64,000 nucleotides of DNA from Paenibacillus shirakamiensis. Its GTDB lineage: Bacteria > Bacillota > Bacilli > Paenibacillales > Paenibacillaceae. Numbering within the stretch: position 1 is the stretch's first letter; the number at the start of each line of letters is the position of its first letter. Made by a program: the position numbers and the translations under genes. The notes beneath the pieces were generated by a model. The model had not been told where the DNA came from, did not search any database, and worked only from the letters and a program-made list of their open reading frames with translations. The DNA lies in contig NZ_JAGGLD010000001.1 in the NCBI RefSeq assembly GCF_017874255.1, positions 1,178,001 to 1,242,000 of the forward strand, written 5' to 3'. Positions 59,984-64,000 of the stretch are shown here, one piece after another.

Positions 59984-61769
59984 GTTCATCCCCCAGTTGC
60001 GGTATCTGTATAATTACTTTTGTTCCTTGTTCTACCTTCGACTCTATAATGAGTCCATAGGCCTCTCCGAATTTATAACGAATACGATCATGAACGTTTT
60101 TCACCCCGATATGTTCCCTATTCTCCACATCTTCTTGACGCAACAATTCACGTAGCGTTGTAAGCTTCTTTTCGTCCATTCCCTGCCCGGTATCTTCAAT
60201 GGTAATCTCAAGCCCAGACATTCCTGGCTGGATGGACATAATAATGTTCCCTTTACGATTACCGCTAAATCCGTGAATCACTGCATTTTCGACGATAGGT
60301 TGGAGTAATAATTTAGGCATTTTCATATGCAGTATTTGACCGATCACAACTAACTCAAAATGAATTTTATCAGGATAACGGTAGTTTTGAATTTGGAGAT
60401 AAGCCTTCACATGTTCTACTTCTTTGTATAACACTACCATTTCATTTGGATGATAGATGGAATAGCGCATGACATCCCCAAGCAGCGTGACCATGCTACT
60501 TACATCTTCATTTCGTTCACAGATTGCAAGGGACTTGATCGATTGTAGCGTATTATATAGGAAGTGAGGGTTGATCTGAGATTGAAGGGCGGAAATCTCT
60601 GCTTCTTTTGTCTTCATAGCAAACGCGTAGACATCATAATTGAGTTCATTGATACGTTTAATCATTTGCATAATACGTGTAGTCAACTTTTGCATTTCTA
60701 CCGAACTGTTATCGTATAAGTCCACTTCGAAATTCCCCTGTTTCACGTCACTCATTTTACGCATTAGCCTAATGATGGGATATGTAATTCTAGATGACAC
60801 GACGATAGATATGAGGATTACACTCAGAATTGCAGCTCCAAGCAAGAGGAGAATTAGTTTGTTAATATTGTCGTTATGCGCAAGTATTTCTTTCATAGGA
60901 ATCATCGCAATAATCTTCCATCCCGTGACTTTAGAAGTTGTATACACTCCTAGAAAGGTGTCGTCTCCCTTCCCCACCTGAAATCTTCCCTCTACCTTAT
61001 CCATATTCTGAGTGATATTAGCCTGCAAGTAAGAAGAGAGGTTGACCTCGGAGGGTTTAAATACAATCTGGTTGGACTGATCCATGATTAGAAAATATCC
61101 ATGCTGCTCAAGTTTACTTTCTTTGGTCAATTCCTGAATTTCACGTAGTTCAAGATTAAATACTACTGAAGTTCCATCTCGCCTAGACGGGTTCCAGAAG
61201 TCAAATACCGGGGCTACAGCCGAAATCACCTTTTCTGATTCATAAGGTGGATTAAAATAGTAATCCTGTGGATGAACACCTATGAAATGAACACGAAAAA
61301 ATTCATCATTTTGAAATTTTGGGAACCAATTTTGGCTGTAAAAAAGGTAATCCTTTCTTACCGTGCCTCCAGAATATTCATATACATTGCCGGATGGTTT
61401 GATAACCATCACGTCTTTTATACTTGGATTGTATCTCAGAATATCTTTCATCCGATCCTCTACTTGGCGATGATAGATCAGACCCTGTTGATTTGAACTC
61501 TCTTCGTAACCGCTTACAGCATCTTGGATCAAAGATTGTCCCGCTGTAATTTGAATGAGCGTCTTAATCTGATTAAAATAGGAGTCCATATTCAGCTTAG
61601 ATTCGGTTACGATTTTGGACGTGTAGCTAATAACCTCAGCGGTCAGATTCTTACTGAACATGTGATACGTGATGTAACCAAGCAGTCCGATAAGGAGAAT
61701 AAAAATCAGTGAAAATGAGATAATTAATTTTCTACGAATGGATTGAGGTTGGTGGAACAGGCGGGCCAT
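59976..61769 (-). CDS. YesM-type sensor histidine kinase
   Basis: A 597-residue membrane kinase: first span (about 13-35), dCache-like sensor (35-295; YSGGTVRKDYLFYSQNWF, GVHPQDYYFNPP), second span (about 300-322), HAMP, then SQINPHFLYNTLQSIKSLA with the phospho-accepting His and ATPase boxes PKLLLQPIVENAVIHGF, IEDTGQGM and IGVKNVHDRI. GGAGA lies 8 nt before the ATG at 61769. It pairs with the overlapping YesN-type regulator and probably reads the presence of the GH31 substrate. Confidence 0.92.
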   Translation of the reverse strand: MARLFHQPQSIRRKLIISFSLIFILLIGLLGYITYHMFSKNLTAEVISYTSKIVTESKLNMDSYFNQIKTLIQITAGQSLIQDAVSGYEESSNQQGLIYHRQVEDRMKDILRYNPSIKDVMVIKPSGNVYEYSGGTVRKDYLFYSQNWFPKFQNDEFFRVHFIGVHPQDYYFNPPYESEKVISAVAPVFDFWNPSRRDGTSVVFNLELREIQELTKESKLEQHGYFLIMDQSNQIVFKPSEVNLSSYLQANITQNMDKVEGRFQVGKGDDTFLGVYTTSKVTGWKIIAMIPMKEILAHNDNINKLILLLLGAAILSVILISIVVSSRITYPIIRLMRKMSDVKQGNFEVDLYDNSSVEMQKLTTRIMQMIKRINELNYDVYAFAMKTKEAEISALQSQINPHFLYNTLQSIKSLAICERNEDVSSMVTLLGDVMRYSIYHPNEMVVLYKEVEHVKAYLQIQNYRYPDKIHFELVVIGQILHMKMPKLLLQPIVENAVIHGFSGNRKGNIIMSIQPGMSGLEITIEDTGQGMDEKKLTTLRELLRQEDVENREHIGVKNVHDRIRYKFGEAYGLIIESKVEQGTKVIIQIPQLGDEHA

Positions 61770-61910
61770 ATTATCGTTCTCCAATCAGTTGTCGATTGTT
61801 GTCTCTTAATGTCATTCATTGTAGCTTGATATTTAATTTTTACCAATCATTTTACTAACAAATACGTAGAATAAGAAGAGAATCCGTAGTTTACTTCCTT
61901 CCTCCATCAA

Positions 61911-61924
61911 TGAAAGCGCTCTAT
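61911..61924 (+). promoter_or_regulatory. cre-like site upstream of the GH16 gene
   Basis: TGAAAGCGCTCTAT matches the CcpA consensus at 12 of 14 positions and lies 46 nt before the GH16 start codon, a place that allows repression. Confidence 0.5.
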
Positions 61925-61969
61925 ATTTAAGTTAGATTCACCAATACGATATCCTATGGAGGGAATTAC

Positions 61970-63676
61970 ATGAAAAAAAAATGGCTTAAACCCCTATGTG
62001 TCACAGTAGCGGTGGGAAGTAGTATTTGGCTGACCAACATGATAGCACCATCTACGGTTCATGCAGCAGACTTTCCTGCAAATCCTATTTCCAAAAGTGG
62101 TTGGGTTCTGACCTCAAATGACGAATTTAATGCAGCAGATTTGAATCAGCAATTATGGTTCCCTTATTACTTGCCACATTGGTCAACACGTGAACTTACG
62201 AAAGCCAATTATGAAATTCAAAACGGAAATTTAGTCCTCAAGATCACCCCGGAAATGAAAACTTGGGACCCTATTAAAGATGCGGGCACCGTAATTTCAG
62301 GGATTCAGACCGGTGAAAAAGATTGGATTCATCGTTGGACCAATTACACAGCTATTAATCATCACGAAGAGACCGTGCAAAATTTAATTCAGAAATACGG
62401 ATATTTTGAACTCCGTGCCAAAGTCCAAAAAGGTTCAGGAATACACTCCGCTTGGTGGATGGTAGGCTTCCAACAAGATCAAAATGCTTCAGGTGAGACG
62501 AAAATGAATGCCGAAGTTGATATTTTTGAAACTTTAGGCAATAACCCTACTACCGAACTGATCAATTTACATCCATGGAACGATCCGAACATTACCTCAT
62601 CAGGCAACTCCGCCTCTTCTGGAGCTGATTTATCTCAAGATTTTCATGTCTATGGATTTGAATGGACCGAGACGAATATGAAATTCTATCTAGACAATCA
62701 ATTAGTGAAGACAATCAATCAAAGCCCGAATTATCCAATGATGACTCTATTAGGACTGTATGAGAAGAGAAATGGAGGCTGGACTGGAGCGTTTGATGCT
62801 ACGGTACCGTATCCAAAGAAATTTGAAATTGATTACTTCAGAGCGTATCAAAAAGCACCCGATAGTAATTCGGCCCTCTCTGTTACACGTGAAGGTGAAG
62901 ATGCCTACTTATACGGCACGACTAAAGTAACAGACTCCGCTATAGCATCTGGAAAAAGAGTTGCCGGATACATTGGCTCAGGTGCTGCTAATGTGGCTGA
63001 ATATAGAGATATCTATGCGACAAATGCAGGCACTTATCCTTTGCAAATTAACTATATCTCAGGTGAGAATCGTAATCTGTATGTTCAAGTTAATAATAAT
63101 TCACCTGTTCTGCTGTCTAACCTCAATAGTGGTTCATGGAGTAGCAAGGCTGCTACCAACACGACCGTATCGCTTAATGCTGGCCTTAATAACATTCGAT
63201 TCTTCAATAATGATGGGCCTGCTCCAGACATCGATGCTATTACCGTCGGAACTGTAAATAAAGCGCTATCCGCTTCGGTTAGTGCTGGATCACAGAATAG
63301 TGCTTACCCGATTGCAAATATCTCAGATGGAATTGTAAGCACAACCTATCAAAGTGCAGATGCTCCTACGCTGCCGCAAAATATAACTTTTAATTGGAAC
63401 ACACCACAAACCTTAAAACAAATCTCCCTGAGTTCAACGTACGGACAAGGGCAAGGGATTACTAACTTTGATATTCAAGTATCAGACGATGGAATCAACA
63501 ACTGGACTACGATAGCTAGTTCCGGTACTGTGAGCTGGTCGTCGAATACAGCAACTACAGAGAAGAAGAATTTTAGTTTCTCTGAGGTTAGCGGCAAAAA
63601 AGGTCTTCGTCTTGTCGTAAAGCAAGCTAATCTTACATGGAAACATTTTGCTGTAAATGAATTGGAAATTAATTGA
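61970..63676 (+). CDS. Secreted GH16 glucanase with CBM-like and F5/8 type C-like modules
   Basis: A 568-residue exported enzyme. Signal peptide to about AHA-ADF (residue 33), GH16 domain (about 38-290), a CBM6/35-like module (about 300-412; REGEDAYLYG, GSGAANVAEYRDIYA), and a C-terminal discoidin/F5-8C-like module (about 415-568; NISDGIVSTTYQSAD, LKQISLSSTYGQGQG). The GH16 motif E-V-D-I-F-E is intact, so both catalytic glutamates are present. Substrate could be laminarin, lichenan, agar-like or another beta-glucan/galactan; the divergent motif does not settle it. GGAGGG lies 8 nt before the ATG. Confidence 0.88.
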   Translation: MKKKWLKPLCVTVAVGSSIWLTNMIAPSTVHAADFPANPISKSGWVLTSNDEFNAADLNQQLWFPYYLPHWSTRELTKANYEIQNGNLVLKITPEMKTWDPIKDAGTVISGIQTGEKDWIHRWTNYTAINHHEETVQNLIQKYGYFELRAKVQKGSGIHSAWWMVGFQQDQNASGETKMNAEVDIFETLGNNPTTELINLHPWNDPNITSSGNSASSGADLSQDFHVYGFEWTETNMKFYLDNQLVKTINQSPNYPMMTLLGLYEKRNGGWTGAFDATVPYPKKFEIDYFRAYQKAPDSNSALSVTREGEDAYLYGTTKVTDSAIASGKRVAGYIGSGAANVAEYRDIYATNAGTYPLQINYISGENRNLYVQVNNNSPVLLSNLNSGSWSSKAATNTTVSLNAGLNNIRFFNNDGPAPDIDAITVGTVNKALSASVSAGSQNSAYPIANISDGIVSTTYQSADAPTLPQNITFNWNTPQTLKQISLSSTYGQGQGITNFDIQVSDDGINNWTTIASSGTVSWSSNTATTEKKNFSFSEVSGKKGLRLVVKQANLTWKHFAVNELEIN

Positions 63677-63689
63677 TATTAGATTCAAC

Positions 63690-63725
63690 TTTCTTACTTT
63701 CTTACTTTCTTACTTTTTTACTTTA
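63690..63725. repeat. Short tandem repeat after the GH16 gene
   Basis: Four successive 8-nt units of CTTACTTT type (the last altered to TTTACTTT). It lies between the stop codon and the terminator and could slip in length. Confidence 0.8.
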
Positions 63726-63777
63726 ATATAGGAACTGTAAAAAACCCATAACTCAATATGTATCTTAGTACTCAAAA

Positions 63778-63817
63778 GTAAAAAGGCTGACTCCACAAGT
63801 GGAGTCAGCCTTTTTTA
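63778..63817. terminator. Two-way terminator at the right end
   Basis: AAAAAGGCTGACTCCAC pairs with GTGGAGTCAGCCTTTTT around AA, with T residues on both strands. It separates the GH16 gene from the convergent gene at the window edge. Confidence 0.93.
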
Positions 63818-63834
63818 CTGCAAATCATTTTATT

Positions 63835-64000
63835 TTATGACCTTGTTTTTATTTGACGGATCATAGCAGTGAATTGTTCTATATTTGCACCATATGGCGG
63901 CAGTAAAGTAAATCTGGAATTTACTGAGCGCTCCGGTAGACTATATTTTGTAAATGTTGCTAATGTACCAGACGGCCCCAGATCAACATAGACATATTCA
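63835..64000 (-). CDS. C-terminus of a probable trans-acting polyketide acyltransferase (cut by window edge)
   Basis: The last 54 codons of a minus-strand gene are visible, ending at TAA (63835-63837). The stretch EYVYVDLGPSGTLATFTKYS, followed by RFTLLPPYGANIEQF, closely resembles the end of malonyl-CoA:ACP acyltransferases used by trans-AT polyketide synthases (the IDLGPSGTLANFVKYNL and ILTPYG motifs of BaeC/PksC relatives). This suggests that a polyketide or hybrid cluster lies beyond the right edge. Only the C-terminus is seen, so the call is tentative. Confidence 0.55.
   Translation of the reverse strand, partial: EYVYVDLGPSGTLATFTKYSLPERSVNSRFTLLPPYGANIEQFTAMIRQIKTRS

Noticed and set aside
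1..64000. tRNA, rRNA, riboswitch, insertion sequence or phage genes
   Set aside because: I looked for cloverleaf-like segments, conserved riboswitch cores, transposases and integrases and saw none; tools could still find a short RNA that I missed.

Overview
This window most likely comes from the chromosome of a low-GC, spore-forming member of the Paenibacillaceae (Paenibacillus or a close relative). Four things point there: strong AGGAGG-type ribosome binding sites with frequent TTG and GTG starts; two YesM/YesN-type two-component systems beside carbohydrate ABC transporters and glycoside hydrolases; spore-surface genes (S-Ena-type appendage subunits and a BclA-like collagen protein); and close likeness to Bacillus genes such as ganA and yrkF/yrkH/yrkI/yrkJ. 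I see no rRNA, tRNA, CRISPR array, insertion sequence or phage gene.

Layout. 1-4.1 kb: end of a YhgE/Pip-like membrane protein, a cytochrome P450, a GNAT acetyltransferase with a GNAT remnant behind it, a VOC protein, a small secreted protein and a Nudix gene with an in-frame stop. 4.2-12.9 kb: a galactan-type locus (GH42 beta-galactosidase, two permeases, lipoprotein) divergent from its YesN/YesM regulators. 13-18.5 kb: polysaccharide deacetylase, GNAT, a TetR regulator divergent from an alpha/beta hydrolase plus amidohydrolase operon, and a MerR plus aldo-keto reductase pair. 18.7-22.2 kb: an overlapping type III polyketide synthase, methyltransferase and FAD oxidoreductase operon whose promoter carries a cre-like site, then a 40-residue Cys/Tyr/Gly peptide gene. 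22.5-28 kb: osmolyte-type ABC transporter, second P450, small membrane protein and CDF metal exporter. 28-34 kb: a decay zone (remnants of a membrane protein and an AraC regulator), a frameshifted alkaline phosphatase and a two-component system with a frameshifted kinase. 34-38 kb: polar amino-acid ABC transporter, a membrane protein and an aminoglycoside-phosphotransferase-fold protein.

38.2-42 kb: a persulfide-handling set (TusA-rhodanese, rhodanese-MBL, TusA, TauE, rhodanese) like yrkF-H-I-J of Bacillus subtilis, with a CstR/CsoR-type operator on the promoter; a 56-residue zinc-ribbon gene lies inside it on the other strand. 42-45.7 kb: a spore-surface locus with two S-Ena (DUF3992-like) subunits, a longer protein with an Ena-like C-terminus, and a collagen-like protein. 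45.9-54.2 kb: sialidase, PfkB sugar kinase, PAP2 phosphatase, COG4705 membrane protein, VanR/VanS-like system, DUF212 and DUF218 proteins. 54.3-61.8 kb: a GH31 glycosidase with its own ABC transporter and YesM/YesN pair. 62-63.7 kb: a secreted GH16 glucanase. The last 166 bases hold the end of a gene whose product resembles the C-terminus of a trans-acting polyketide acyltransferase, so a polyketide cluster may start just beyond the right edge.

How it fits together. Much of the window scavenges plant or host glycans (galactan, sialoglycan, beta-glucan, GH31 substrate), with cre-like sites near four of these transcription units. Neither sugar ABC system encodes its own ATPase, so a shared MsmX-type ATPase elsewhere is expected. 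Three otherwise well-preserved genes (Nudix, alkaline phosphatase, histidine kinase) are broken by a single change each; raw reads should be examined before calling these true pseudogenes.
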